Shown piece by piece: positions 37,938 to 47,019 of a DNA stretch of 64,000 nt (position 1 is its first letter; the number at the start of each line of letters is the position of its first letter). The notes under the pieces were generated by a model. It saw only the letters and a program-made list of their open reading frames with translations. It made no database searches and had not been told where the DNA came from. Source of the stretch: Marinospirillum perlucidum (GTDB lineage: Bacteria > Pseudomonadota > Gammaproteobacteria > Pseudomonadales > Halomonadaceae). The stretch is taken from positions 1-64,000 of the forward strand of contig NZ_QFWJ01000013.1 in NCBI RefSeq assembly GCF_003336805.1, given 5' to 3'. Both the position numbers and the translations under genes were made by a program.

Positions 37938-39668
37938 TTATTGTGAGGTCTTTACCGCTCGCCGCACCGGGGCAACGAAGGTCAGGGTGAAGCAGCTTCC
38001 CTGGCCGGGGGTGGATTGCAGAGCGAGGTGTCCTTGCAGCTGCTCGCTGAGTTCACTGCTGATCGCCAGCCCCAGCCCCAGGCTGGTAGCGGGGCTTTTC
38101 TGCTGGTTATTCAGACGATGGAAGGGTTGGAAAATCTTTTTCTGATCTGTTTCAGCAATGCCTGGTCCGGTATCGGCCACACTCATCTGGATTTCCACTT
38201 CCTGGTTGCCGGGTAGCAAGCGAGCTTTCAACCCCAGGGTTACACTGCCACTTTCAGTGAATTTAACTGCATTTTCGATCAAATTGCTCGCCAGTTGGAG
38301 CAAAAGGGTCAGATTGGCCTGGACTTCCCGACTCCTGAGCTGAGGGGCGGGCAAAAAGTGGAGTTTCAGCCCCTTGTGGTCAGCCGAGCGGGTAAAACTG
38401 CGTAAAAGCATCTCCAGAGACTCATTGATATCTTGCCAATGAAGAGCTTCTGTCTGGTCTTTGACCGGATGGTTGCCCTGGCGGGCCCTGGCAATCAGGT
38501 ATTTGAGCAGATTCAGTAATTGCTGGGCAGAAGCATCAGCCACTCGGGCTTGTTGGCGCTGCTCAGGGTCGAGCCGCCCTTCCTGCAAGAGAGCCAGCAT
38601 GCCAATGATGCCATTCAAGGGGGTACGTATTTCATGGCCCAGAAGGCTGAGAAAACGGGTATCTACCTGTCCTGGTTGGTATTTGCGTTCTTCCTGCAAA
38701 TACCCCAGACGGGGAGCCAGCCACCAGATCACCAGAGAAAGCGGGATCAACAACAAAAACACTCCGAGAAATTGTTGGCCGAAGACCTGATAGCGGCTGG
38801 TGTAATCCTCTTCCACCAGCAGACAGAGTTGATGCTGGGGTAGCCAGCGGGCGGTGCCTCGTACTCTGACACCGCGGTGATCCAGATAAACGCCCTGCAA
38901 GGGGCGATTCTGCAAACAGGCATGCACCCCTCGGGTATGCGTTGGCCGGGGATAGGTGAAGTCTGCCGCTTCGTCGGGGTTCGGCGGGGTTATAAAGAAG
39001 TTGTATTTATTCACCAGGTAGCTACGAATTTGCGTCTGGCTGGATGAGTCTCCAGCAGCCATCAAGCGATTCAGTTTGCTTAAATCAGCCCTGGCTGCAA
39101 TTACGCCGATCTTGAATTCCTGGGAGCCATCCGGTTGTTGCAAATGCAGGGGACGAGCCAGGGTCATGGCTGCCGACCTGAGGGTGACCGAATGATAGAT
39201 ATTCTGAATATAAGCCGTATGCTGGCCCTGGATAAAATAGCGGCGGGAGGCCTTGTTTTTACCCAGCTGTTCAGGATCACTGGAGTAGACCACCTGGCCG
39301 GCTGAATCCAGCATGAACACCTCGAGGAAAGGGCCAAAAGGGCTCAGGTAACTTTCCAGAGTCTCGTTAAGAAAATGATGTTGGTTAAAAACACTACTGG
39401 GATCCGGGGTCAGGTCATAGGGCTGGGTGACTGCTGCAGTGATCTTGGGCAGACGTGCCAGACGCAAGAGCGCCACATCCATCTGCTGAATCCAGTTCTG
39501 CAGTGCTTCTTCCTTGTAGTCAGCGAGGTTCTCCAGGCGCTGAGTCACCTCTTTTTCATATTGTCCCAGGCTGAAGAGGAAAAAAGGCAGGCTGACGAGT
39601 AATGCCAGAACCCAGACCCCTACGAGCAGGTGCAAGGCTTGTTGGCGGGATGGGGAGGTGGCCGGCAT
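37938..39668 (-). CDS. Membrane sensor histidine kinase
   Basis: The 576-residue kinase has transmembrane helices at about 12-34 and 299-318 enclosing a roughly 260-residue periplasmic sensor of Cache-like layout. The cytosolic HisKA domain carries the phospho-His344 in LLGHEIRTPLNGIIGML. The HATPase domain has the N box ENAVKF and G boxes DTGPGIAETD and GLGLAIS. It lacks the HAMP, receiver and Hpt domains of BarA/GacS. Its ATG overlaps the binding-protein stop by one base (TGATG), implying coupled synthesis and probably a shared sensing task. Confidence 0.88.
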   Translation of the reverse strand: MPATSPSRQQALHLLVGVWVLALLVSLPFFLFSLGQYEKEVTQRLENLADYKEEALQNWIQQMDVALLRLARLPKITAAVTQPYDLTPDPSSVFNQHHFLNETLESYLSPFGPFLEVFMLDSAGQVVYSSDPEQLGKNKASRRYFIQGQHTAYIQNIYHSVTLRSAAMTLARPLHLQQPDGSQEFKIGVIAARADLSKLNRLMAAGDSSSQTQIRSYLVNKYNFFITPPNPDEAADFTYPRPTHTRGVHACLQNRPLQGVYLDHRGVRVRGTARWLPQHQLCLLVEEDYTSRYQVFGQQFLGVFLLLIPLSLVIWWLAPRLGYLQEERKYQPGQVDTRFLSLLGHEIRTPLNGIIGMLALLQEGRLDPEQRQQARVADASAQQLLNLLKYLIARARQGNHPVKDQTEALHWQDINESLEMLLRSFTRSADHKGLKLHFLPAPQLRSREVQANLTLLLQLASNLIENAVKFTESGSVTLGLKARLLPGNQEVEIQMSVADTGPGIAETDQKKIFQPFHRLNNQQKSPATSLGLGLAISSELSEQLQGHLALQSTPGQGSCFTLTFVAPVRRAVKTSQ

Positions 39669-40663
39669 CAGTTATTGATATCCAGAAACTGGTTGGTAAA
39701 GGCCCGGTGGATATCAAAGGGTCTGGCGATCAATCCCTGGCGTAATAGATCTTCATAGAGGCGCTGCCAGTCATTGGCCTGCATCCAGCCCAGGGGCCCC
39801 AGGCCGGTATGAATCAGTGGTGCGGCCTGGTGCAGGAGATACTCCTGGTGGCCGGGGTGCTGATAGTCCTCATGCATATAGGGTTTGATTGCTGCCAGTG
39901 CCTGGTCAGGATGCTCGATCATATAGCGCCATCCCTTGAGGCTGGCTTGCACAAAAGCCTGGGTTGCCTGGGGTCGGGATTCAATCATGGACTGGGTGGT
40001 GATCAGGGTGTCGCCGTAGGTATCGACACCATAATCCTGGGGCAGCAGCAACTGATAATCGATGCCTCGTTGATCGAGGATATAGGTTTCATCCATGATG
40101 TAGATGGGGATGACATCGACTTCTTCCTGCAAAAAGGCATCCAGGGTCGAGGTTACGGGTACTCGCTCAATAACATCCTGTGGAAGGCCATTTTCAGCCA
40201 GGAGTGCGTTCATGAGGGTGGTGGTACCATCCGGCAGGCTGCCGACTCTTTTGCCCTGCAAATCAGCAGGGCTTTCCATATGCAGCTCACCTCTGGCTGC
40301 AAAAGCGATGGGGCTAATCCGAAAGATGGCAGCCAGGGCCACCAGCTCCTGACCATCGCCGCGGGCCTGAAGTACCTGATCAGGGCTATCGATTCCCAGA
40401 TCGGCTTCGCCTTCTACCAACTGCTGGCGTACTGATTTCTGTGTCTGGTAGGGCAGAAAATCAACCTGGATGCCTTCTTCAGCGTAGTAGCCCAATTCCT
40501 CAGCCAGAAAGAAACCGGCAAACTGCGGGTTGGGTACCCAAACGAGCGCGACTTTTAACGGCCTGGCAGCAGATGGCTCAGCCGTTGTCTGCAGATGACT
40601 GGAAATCCAGCCTCCGACTAGAAGCATAAAGACTAAAAGAAGCAGCAGTTGGGGTAATCGCAT
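39668..40663 (-). CDS. NMT1/THI5-like periplasmic substrate-binding protein
   Basis: The 331-residue protein has an N-terminal signal peptide or anchor (LLLLLVFMLLVGGWI) and the SsuA/THI5-like fold: VALVWVPNPQFAGFFLAEELGYYAEEGI in shape, GEADLGIDSPDQVLQARGDG and LQGKRVGSLPDGTT. THI5-like proteins bind thiamine pyrimidine precursors, and relatives bind sulfonates. No permease or ATPase gene is adjacent; instead a histidine kinase follows with a 1-base overlap, so it may present a ligand to the kinase rather than feed an ABC transporter. Confidence 0.85.
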   Translation of the reverse strand: MRLPQLLLLLVFMLLVGGWISSHLQTTAEPSAARPLKVALVWVPNPQFAGFFLAEELGYYAEEGIQVDFLPYQTQKSVRQQLVEGEADLGIDSPDQVLQARGDGQELVALAAIFRISPIAFAARGELHMESPADLQGKRVGSLPDGTTTLMNALLAENGLPQDVIERVPVTSTLDAFLQEEVDVIPIYIMDETYILDQRGIDYQLLLPQDYGVDTYGDTLITTQSMIESRPQATQAFVQASLKGWRYMIEHPDQALAAIKPYMHEDYQHPGHQEYLLHQAAPLIHTGLGPLGWMQANDWQRLYEDLLRQGLIARPFDIHRAFTNQFLDINN

Positions 40664-40749
40664 TGCAGAAGTTTAACAGGAAGTGGGTGACCCTGAGAGA
40701 GGTAATCGTTAGAATGCATGCTTTTGAACAAGCATAGTGTAATTCTTTC

Positions 40750-42099
40750 ATGTCCTTGAACTCTAGTTCTGCCGTTTCTTCTCCCCGTGTTGGTTTTGTC
40801 AGTCTGGGTTGCCCCAAAGCTTTGGTTGATTCCGAGCGTATTCTGACCCAATTAAGAGGTGAAGGCTACGATCTGGTTGCCAGCTATGAAGATGCTGATC
40901 TGGTCGTCGTCAACACCTGCGGTTTCATTGATGCGGCCAAAGCCGAATCCCTGCAAGCCATTGGAGAGGCCCTGCACGAGAACGGCAAGGTGATTGTTAC
41001 CGGTTGCATGGGGGTGGATGAAAGCGCCATCCGTGAACTCCATCCCCAGGTTCTAGCGGTGACCGGTCCCCAGCAATATGAAGAAGTGGTCCAGGCTGTG
41101 CATGAACATCTGCCTCCCCAGGTGGATCATGACCCCTATATTGATCTGCTTCCTCCCCAGGGCATCAAGCTGACACCACGGCATTACTCCTATTTGAAGA
41201 TCTCTGAAGGCTGCAATCATCGTTGCAGCTTCTGTATTATTCCTTCTTTGCGGGGGGATCTGGTTTCCCGCCCGATCGGGGAAGTCCTGGGCGAGGCTGA
41301 GCGTCTGGTGAATGCAGGCGTGGAAGAATTACTGGTTATTTCCCAGGATACCAGTGCCTATGGGGTGGATCTGAAATACCGTACCGGTTTTCACCAGGGA
41401 CGCCCGGTCAAGACCCGCATGAAAGAACTCTGTGAAGAATTGGGCCAGTTGGGGCGCTGGATTCGCCTGCACTATGTTTATCCTTATCCGCATGTCAATG
41501 ACATCCTGCCACTGATGGCTGAAGGCAAGATCCTGCCTTATCTGGATATTCCCTTCCAGCATGCCCATCCCGAAGTGCTCAAGGCCATGAAAAGGCCTGC
41601 TGCCAGTGAAAAAACACTGGAACGGATACGTAGCTGGCGGGAAGTCTGCCCGGATATCACCCTGCGCTCCACCTTTATTGTCGGTTTTCCCGGTGAAACA
41701 GAAGCGCATTTTGACTACCTGCTGGATTTTCTTGATGAAGCCCAGTTGGATCGGGTCGGCTGTTTTACCTATTCCGCCGTGGATGGGGCCACAGCCAATG
41801 ATTTGCCCGGTGCGGTTCCCGAAGAGGTGAAAGAAGAACGTCTGGCTCGGTTCATGCAAAAACAGGCAGAAATCAGTGCCGCCAAATTGCAACAGAAAAT
41901 CGGCAAGCGCCTGGAAGTCATGATCGATGAAGTGGGTGATGATGGCGCTGCTGCGCGAACCCAGGGCGATGCCCCGGAAATTGATGGCCAGCTCTTCCTG
42001 CTGGGCGAGACCCAGCTCAAGCCGGGTCAGCGGGTAGAGGTTGAGGTGACCGAGGCCGATGAGCACGACCTCTGGGGACGGTTGATTCAGGGACGGTAA
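40750..42099 (+). CDS. rimO: Ribosomal protein S12 methylthiotransferase RimO
   Basis: The 449-residue radical-SAM enzyme methylthiolates Asp of ribosomal protein S12. The N-terminal MTTase domain has three cluster cysteines in [25 protein letters not shown] and VTGCMG. The radical SAM motif is CNHRCSFC (near residue 160), and a C-terminal TRAM domain lies at about 380-447. [10 protein letters not shown] separates RimO from MiaB. Its 3' end overlaps the convergent tetR-type gene by 13 bp. Confidence 0.95.
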   Translation: MSLNSSSAVSSPRVGFVSLGCPKALVDSERILTQLRGEGYDLVASYEDADLVVVNTCGFIDAAKAESLQAIGEALHENGKVIVTGCMGVDESAIRELHPQVLAVTGPQQYEEVVQAVHEHLPPQVDHDPYIDLLPPQGIKLTPRHYSYLKISEGCNHRCSFCIIPSLRGDLVSRPIGEVLGEAERLVNAGVEELLVISQDTSAYGVDLKYRTGFHQGRPVKTRMKELCEELGQLGRWIRLHYVYPYPHVNDILPLMAEGKILPYLDIPFQHAHPEVLKAMKRPAASEKTLERIRSWREVCPDITLRSTFIVGFPGETEAHFDYLLDFLDEAQLDRVGCFTYSAVDGATANDLPGAVPEEVKEERLARFMQKQAEISAAKLQQKIGKRLEVMIDEVGDDGAAARTQGDAPEIDGQLFLLGETQLKPGQRVEVEVTEADEHDLWGRLIQGR

Positions 42100-42701
42100 A
42101 GCTTAAGAATTTTCTCGATACAGTAATCGATATGCTTCTGCATTTCTTCAGGGCTGGGGCTTTCCCCGGTCATGATGAACTTGGGACGGAAATAGGCATT
42201 GAGTGCACCCTGGATAAGAAGCGCGGCCTGATTGGCATCATCTATCACCAGGTTGCCGGCTGCATGCTGCCGAGTTAAGAATTCGACCAGCAATTTACGG
42301 TCTTTTTCCATACCTGCCTGAAAGAACATCTTGCCCAGATTAGGGAAGTGCAGGGCTTCAGCTACCATCATGCGAAAAAGCGCAGTGTCTTCAATGGATA
42401 GCAGATCAGAGATCAAGCCTTGGGCATAAGCGTGGAAGACAGCTTCCACCCGGTCACTGCTGATATCTTCTGAACGCATCTGCTCGTTTTCGCAGGTGCA
42501 CAGGAGATTGACCACCTCCTCGAAAAGGGCGTCCTTGTTGCCAAAATAATTGTAGAGGGTTTGTTTGGCGACACCGGCTTCACAGGCGATCGTTTCCATG
42601 CTGGCATTTTGGTAGCCTTTTTGCAGAAACGCCTCGGAAGCGGCCTGAATAATTTGCTGACGCTTGTCTTGGCAAGTTTTGGTGGTACTTTGTTTTTTCA
42701 C
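42087..42701 (-). CDS. TetR family transcriptional regulator
   Basis: The 204-residue protein has an N-terminal HTH (about 12-60; [19 protein letters not shown] and [17 protein letters not shown]) and a helical ligand domain with the TetR_C-like tail [18 protein letters not shown]. The start is GTG at 42701, with GAGGA 10 bp upstream. ACTAGT repeats just upstream may be its operator. The divergent neighbour is the DUF599 membrane protein gene, a possible target. The ligand is unknown. Confidence 0.88.
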   Translation of the reverse strand: MKKQSTTKTCQDKRQQIIQAASEAFLQKGYQNASMETIACEAGVAKQTLYNYFGNKDALFEEVVNLLCTCENEQMRSEDISSDRVEAVFHAYAQGLISDLLSIEDTALFRMMVAEALHFPNLGKMFFQAGMEKDRKLLVEFLTRQHAAGNLVIDDANQAALLIQGALNAYFRPKFIMTGESPSPEEMQKHIDYCIEKILKLYRP

Positions 42702-42706
42702 TGCGG

Positions 42707-42725
42707 ACTAGTCCTCAAAACTAGT
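42707..42725. promoter_or_regulatory. ACTAGT-N7-ACTAGT, candidate TetR operator
   Basis: Two self-complementary ACTAGT hexamers (42707-42712 and 42720-42725) are 13 bp apart and form a 19-bp inverted repeat overlapping the SD region of the TetR-type gene. Size and position suit TetR autorepression, but this is inference. Confidence 0.45.
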
Positions 42726-42807
42726 GAATACCCAGATTGGTTAAAGGGTTAGTGTAACAAACAAGCGTCCTCGCAGGGAGGGCGCAGATCAGTAACGAGG
42801 TGTTTTC

Positions 42808-43623
42808 ATGCTGGACCTGGTGTCAGAGCGCTTGCTCTTGGCCTTTAACTGGCTGGATTGGCTGGCTTTAACCTGGTTTGTTCTCTGTTGGGCCTGGTAT
42901 TACGAGTATTCACGCCGTCGTCAGCGCAGCAAGCGTTGCCTGGCTGGTGTGATGCACAGTTATCGTTATGACTGGATGACCCGTCTTTTAACCCGTGAAG
43001 CTCGTATTGCCGATGCCACTATCATGACCCATCTGGAACGCAATGGCGCCTTTTTTGCTTCCAGTGCTTTATTGATCCTGGCGGCCCTCTTTGGCTTGAT
43101 GGGGGCGACGGATCGTGCCCTGGTGGTGCTGGCCGACCTGCCTTTTGCCGGTATTGAACCCACCCGCCTGGGGCTGGAGATCAAGCTGCTTCTGTTGATT
43201 GCCCTGTTTATCTACGCCTTTTTCACCTTTACCTGGTCAATGCGCCAATACAATTTCTGCGCCATTCTGATTGGCAGTGCCCCCACACCCAACGAGAAGG
43301 ACGCCACGCCGGGGGCAAGAAAAATGTTTGCAGTCCAAGCTGCCAATGTTATCGATCTGGCTGCCAACCAGTTCAATTATGGTCTGAGGGCTTATTACTT
43401 TGGCCTGGCGCTTCTGGGCTGGTTTCTCCATCCACTGGCTTTTATCGTGGCTACAGCAGGGGTGGTCGGCGTCCTTTATCGCCGTGAATTTCATTCCAAG
43501 ACACTTAAGGCCCTGGCTGCAGGGCGCGATCTGGATTTGACCTTCCGCGGCATCCTGCAAAAGGATGAACTCAATAGCGAGCCACCCAGCAATCAAGGTA
43601 AGCCTGACAAACAAGGCAACTAA
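42808..43623 (+). CDS. DUF599 family membrane protein
   Basis: The 271-residue protein has four predicted transmembrane helices (about 14-33, 78-98, 118-142 and 195-225) and family features such as DWLALTWFVLCWAWYYEY and DATIMTHLERNGAFFASSAL. Function is unknown. The C-terminal tail is polar (NSEPPSNQGKPDKQGN). It starts 107 bp from the divergent TetR-type regulator. Confidence 0.8.
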   Translation: MLDLVSERLLLAFNWLDWLALTWFVLCWAWYYEYSRRRQRSKRCLAGVMHSYRYDWMTRLLTREARIADATIMTHLERNGAFFASSALLILAALFGLMGATDRALVVLADLPFAGIEPTRLGLEIKLLLLIALFIYAFFTFTWSMRQYNFCAILIGSAPTPNEKDATPGARKMFAVQAANVIDLAANQFNYGLRAYYFGLALLGWFLHPLAFIVATAGVVGVLYRREFHSKTLKALAAGRDLDLTFRGILQKDELNSEPPSNQGKPDKQGN

Positions 43624-43718
43624 GCGGAGCCGGGAGTAGCGTCATTTGTGCGCCTTCCCGGCAGCACGTAGAATAGGCAAACTTTTTTCGTGAAAACAAA
43701 AACCTCCAGAGAGCAGCC

Positions 43719-44171
43719 ATGAGCCGGGAAGTGGATACACTAATGGCAGAAGCCGATCATCTTTGCCATCGACGCGGGTTACGATTAACGCCTACCCGTC
43801 GCCGGGTTCTGGAGTTGATTGTCGAAAGCCCCGGCGGGGCCAAGGCCTATGATCTGCTGGATGCGCTGACGGCTGAAAACCCATCGGCCAGGCCTCCGAC
43901 CATTTACCGGGCCATAGATTTTCTACTCAATAACGGCCTGATCCATCGGATTGAATCCCTGAATGCCTATGTCAGCTGTACCTGTCCGGAACATGCCCAA
44001 GCCTACCAGTTGTTGATTTGTCAGGATTGCGGCCAAGTGCAGGAACTCCACGAACAAACCCTGGATGAACGCCTGGAAACAGCAGCCCAAAACCAGGGTT
44101 TCAAAGTCATTAGAAAAACTATCGAAGTGCAGGGAATCTGCCATACTTGTCAGCAAAAACAAGCCAGTTAA
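43719..44171 (+). CDS. zur: Fur-family regulator, Zur-like
   Basis: The 150-residue protein has an N-terminal winged helix (LTPTRRRVLELIVESPGGAKAYDLL in shape, then RPPTIYRAIDFLLNNGLIHRIES). The C-terminal metal domain has two CxxC pairs, CQDC and CHTC, that hold structural zinc. The opening (EADHLCHRRGLRLTPTRRRVL) with its extra Cys and the CTCPEHAQAYQLLIC stretch fit Zur better than Fur. Zur represses zinc uptake genes; no znuABC is in the window. The dihydroorotase gene follows 16 bp downstream; zinc-regulated paralogues of zinc enzymes are known, so the link may be functional. Confidence 0.8.
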   Translation: MSREVDTLMAEADHLCHRRGLRLTPTRRRVLELIVESPGGAKAYDLLDALTAENPSARPPTIYRAIDFLLNNGLIHRIESLNAYVSCTCPEHAQAYQLLICQDCGQVQELHEQTLDERLETAAQNQGFKVIRKTIEVQGICHTCQQKQAS

Positions 44172-44187
44172 TTTCGGAGCGACCACC

Positions 44188-45522
44188 ATGCATGATCTTT
44201 TGATCACCCAGGCCACCCTGGTCAATGAAGGCCGGGTTCACCAGGCGGATGTTGCCATTAAAGACCAGCGTATCGCCAAAATCGCTAGTGACCTTTCTGC
44301 CGAAAAGGCCGCTCGGGTTATCGATGCCAAGGGGTTGCATCTACTGCCCGGCATGATTGACGACCAGGTGCATTTCCGGGAGCCGGGCTTAACCCACAAG
44401 GGCGATATTGCCACGGAATCAGCAGCAGCTGTTGCCGGCGGCATCACCACCTACATGGAAATGCCCAACGTCAATCCCCTGACCATTAATCGTCAGGCAT
44501 TGGAAGACAAGTACACCCGCGCTGCCGGTCGCTCTCGCGCTAACTTTGCTTTTTATCTGGGGGCCAGTAATGACAACCTGGATGAAATCAAGAATCTGGA
44601 TCCCCAGGCAGCCTGTGGTATCAAGGTGTTCATGGGCGCTTCAACCGGCAATATGCTGGTCGATAAGCCAGAAATTCTTGAAGGTATTTTCGCTTCAGCT
44701 CCCATTCTGGTGGCAACCCACTGCGAAGACACCCCGATGATCCAGGCCAATGAAGATGCGGCCCGGGAAAAATACGGGGAAGAGGTGCCCTTTACCGAGC
44801 ATCCCGCCATTCGCTCGGAAGAAGCCTGCTGGAAATCCTCCTCCTATGCTGTGGAGCTGGCTAAAAAACACGGCACCCGACTGCACGTTTTACATATCAC
44901 CACCGCCAGAGAACTGGAACTCTTTGAACCGGGTGAAATGCGTGGCAAACAGATCACTGCCGAAGCCTGTGTCCACCACCTCTGGTTCAGTGAAGAGGAC
45001 TATCCCAGATTGGGAGCTCAGATTAAATGCAATCCGGCCATTAAGCGTAAAAAGGACCGAGATACTATCCTTCAGGCAGTCAAGGAAGGGCGCATTGATA
45101 TTATCGCGACGGATCATGCCCCACATACCTGGGAAGAAAAGCAAAGAAGCTACTTCAAGGCTCCGGCAGGCCTGCCCTTGGTCCAGCATGCGCTACCCAG
45201 TCTTCTGGATCACTACCATGCCGGCCGCTTATCTCTGGAAACGATCGCACAGAAGGCCAGTCACAATCCGGCGGAAGCCTATCAGGTCAAGGATCGCGGC
45301 TATATTCGCGAAGGCTATTTTGCTGATCTGGTTCTGGTCGATCTTCAAGGCGAATCCCTGGTCGATAAAGCCAGTCTCTTTTACAAGTGTGGTTGGTCAC
45401 CCTTTGAAGGTCACCTCTTTCAAAGCCGAATTTCAGCCACCCTGGTTAACGGCCAGATCGCTTATGAAAACGGGCAGTTGAGTGATGGCATCTTTGGCCA
45501 GCGCCTAACGTTTGACCGCTAA
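44188..45522 (+). CDS. pyrC: Dihydroorotase (class I type)
   Basis: The 444-residue amidohydrolase closes carbamoyl aspartate to dihydroorotate in pyrimidine synthesis. The first metal site reads IDDQVHFREPG, with Gln where many members have the first His of HxH. The metal-bridging Lys is probably in ACGIKVFMG. His ligands lie in ATHCEDT and LHVLHITTA, and the catalytic Asp in DIIATDHAPHT. The ATG at 44188 has GGAG 8 bp upstream. It lies 16 bp after the Zur-like gene and is probably cotranscribed. Confidence 0.9.
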   Translation: MHDLLITQATLVNEGRVHQADVAIKDQRIAKIASDLSAEKAARVIDAKGLHLLPGMIDDQVHFREPGLTHKGDIATESAAAVAGGITTYMEMPNVNPLTINRQALEDKYTRAAGRSRANFAFYLGASNDNLDEIKNLDPQAACGIKVFMGASTGNMLVDKPEILEGIFASAPILVATHCEDTPMIQANEDAAREKYGEEVPFTEHPAIRSEEACWKSSSYAVELAKKHGTRLHVLHITTARELELFEPGEMRGKQITAEACVHHLWFSEEDYPRLGAQIKCNPAIKRKKDRDTILQAVKEGRIDIIATDHAPHTWEEKQRSYFKAPAGLPLVQHALPSLLDHYHAGRLSLETIAQKASHNPAEAYQVKDRGYIREGYFADLVLVDLQGESLVDKASLFYKCGWSPFEGHLFQSRISATLVNGQIAYENGQLSDGIFGQRLTFDR

Positions 45523-45531
45523 GGACAGAAG

Positions 45532-45555
45532 CCGGCTGGAATTCAGCCGGTTTTT
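45532..45555 (+). terminator. Rho-independent terminator after dihydroorotase gene
   Basis: CCGGCTG (45532-45538) pairs with CAGCCGG (45544-45550) around GAATT, followed by five T. The stem lies about 10 bp past the stop. Confidence 0.8.
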
Positions 45556-45581
45556 GCTCTGCAAACAATCAAGAAGGTTTT

Positions 45582-46025
45582 ATGGCTTCAAGTAACAGCT
45601 TTTGGAAAGAATTGGAAAAAGCACCCCGTGGCACTCATGAGAGCCTGAAAGCAACCCTCGACCAGTTGGCTTTTAATGATCAGGGTTTGATTGCGGCCAT
45701 CGCCCAGCAGGAGGATAGCGGCGAAGTGCTCATGCAGGCCTGGATGAATCGTGAATCCCTGGAAATCACCTTGAAGGAAGGGCGGGCCTGTTATTGGTCA
45801 CGTTCTCGCGGGAAACTCTGGCGCAAGGGTGAAAGTTCCGGTCAGGTGCAACTTCTCAAGGCTGTGCGAGTGGATTGTGATGGTGATGCTCTGCTGCTTC
45901 TGGTTGATCAGCAGGGGCCTGCTTGTCATACCGGGCGTCGCAGCTGCTTTTATATGGATTTAAAACCGGAAGGGCTAGAGGTCATCAAGGATGTGGATGT
46001 GGATCCTGCCAGCCTCTACGGCTAG
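45582..46025 (+). CDS. hisI: Phosphoribosyl-AMP cyclohydrolase
   Basis: The 147-residue zinc enzyme opens the ring of PR-AMP in histidine synthesis. The family blocks are VLMQAWMNRESLEITLKEGRACYWSRSR in shape, LWRKGESSGQVQ, VDCDGDALLLLVDQ with metal-binding Asp residues, and GPACHTGRRSCFY with the zinc Cys. It stands alone, not fused to HisE. The yidD gene follows 6 bp later. Confidence 0.95.
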   Translation: MASSNSFWKELEKAPRGTHESLKATLDQLAFNDQGLIAAIAQQEDSGEVLMQAWMNRESLEITLKEGRACYWSRSRGKLWRKGESSGQVQLLKAVRVDCDGDALLLLVDQQGPACHTGRRSCFYMDLKPEGLEVIKDVDVDPASLYG

Positions 46026-46031
46026 ATCCTT

Positions 46032-46334
46032 ATGTTAACCCCGAAGGTTAGAAATGGCCTGCTTTGGCCATTAAGGCTGCTGGGCCAGTTGCTGAAAAAG
46101 CTGCTGATCGGGCTGGTGCGTTTTTACCAGTACTTTATCAGCCCACTAAAACCGCCCAGCTGCCGTTTTTATCCCACCTGCTCGCATTATGCCGAAGAGG
46201 CTTTGAGAATCCATGGGCCGATCAAGGGCTTGTGGCTCAGCATCAAGCGGGTAGGGCGCTGCCATCCTTTTCATCCGGGCGGGATTGATCTGGTTCCGGA
46301 AAAACAGGATAAGAACCAAGACGAAAATACCTGA
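46032..46334 (+). CDS. yidD: Membrane protein insertion efficiency factor YidD
   Basis: The 100-residue protein has the YidD signature [31 protein letters not shown] followed by [19 protein letters not shown], with an amphipathic N terminus for membrane contact. YidD helps YidC-dependent insertion. In most gammaproteobacteria it lies in rpmH-rnpA-yidD-yidC; here it is next to hisI instead, so it is displaced or a second copy. Confidence 0.92.
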   Translation: MLTPKVRNGLLWPLRLLGQLLKKLLIGLVRFYQYFISPLKPPSCRFYPTCSHYAEEALRIHGPIKGLWLSIKRVGRCHPFHPGGIDLVPEKQDKNQDENT

Positions 46335-46339
46335 ACACT

Positions 46340-46537
46340 TTATTTTTCCGGCATTTCTTCCAGTTTCTTGATGAGAATATCGGCACAGCGAACAGCACTG
46401 TCGGCCATCACATCGGCACTGGCGTCATGGATAAAGTTTTTATCACTGGTGGATGCCAGCCCCTGCATGATCATCGCTGCAATCTGTTCTCTTTTGCTCA
46501 GGCCGGAGCCTGCACCTGCCAAAGATTCGTAGCTCAT
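46340..46537 (-). CDS. Small protein resembling phage-encoded ORFs
   Basis: This 65-residue helical protein is not firmly recognised. The pattern KREQIAAMIMQGLAS, then AVRCADILIKKLEE resembles small proteins of unknown function seen in prophages (K-R-E...M-Q-G-L...A-x-x-x-A-D-x-L-I), as I remember them. The SD AGGAG lies 10 bp before the ATG. It is downstream of sufE on the same strand, and its stop faces yidD at 5 bp. Confidence 0.55.
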   Translation of the reverse strand: MSYESLAGAGSGLSKREQIAAMIMQGLASTSDKNFIHDASADVMADSAVRCADILIKKLEEMPEK

Positions 46538-46600
46538 ATCAAGTCAACTCCTGTATTGAATATTGAAGGAAGCAGCCGGGGCTAGTGCAGCCCCAGACGA

Positions 46601-47008
46601 TTAGCTGGCCTTGGCCAGGGCAAAAATCCTCTCCAGCATAGCATGCAAACCATTGCTGCGGGTGGGGCTCAGATGCTGATCCAGACCCAGTTCCTTGAGA
46701 AAATCCGGAGGTGTATCCAGGATTTCCTGAGGCGTACGATCGCTGTAAATGCGCAGCAAGAGAGCAATCAAGCCGGAGACAATAGCGGCATCACTGATGG
46801 CATGCAGATGAATGCGTCCTTCCTTGATTTCCGGGCGTATCCAGACCTGGGATTGGCAGCCTTCAATCTTGTATTCCGGGGTTTTCCACTCATCCGGATA
46901 GTCAGGCAAGGCTTTGCCCAGATCGATAATATATTGGTAACGATCCATCCAGTCATCAAACATCTCAAATTCTTCCAGCAGTTCCTGCTGAGCTTCTTGT
47001 GCTGACAC
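46601..47008 (-). CDS. sufE: SufE-type cysteine desulfuration protein
   Basis: The 135-residue protein accepts persulfide sulfur from a cysteine desulfurase. The active-site Cys is in YKIEGCQSQVWI (near residue 50), and FDDWMDRYQYIIDLGKALPDYP and SRSNGL/SPTRSNGLHAMLERI are SufE landmarks. The partner could be SufS or CsdA, neither in the window. Its start lies 12 bp after the upstream membrane-protein gene. Confidence 0.92.
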   Translation of the reverse strand: MSAQEAQQELLEEFEMFDDWMDRYQYIIDLGKALPDYPDEWKTPEYKIEGCQSQVWIRPEIKEGRIHLHAISDAAIVSGLIALLLRIYSDRTPQEILDTPPDFLKELGLDQHLSPTRSNGLHAMLERIFALAKAS

Positions 47009-47019
47009 TTGTTTAGCTC

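Noticed and set aside
44065-44187. Upstream extension of the dihydroorotase gene
   Set aside because: It overlaps the Zur-like gene in another frame, and the ATG at 44188 has its own SD and the expected N terminus.
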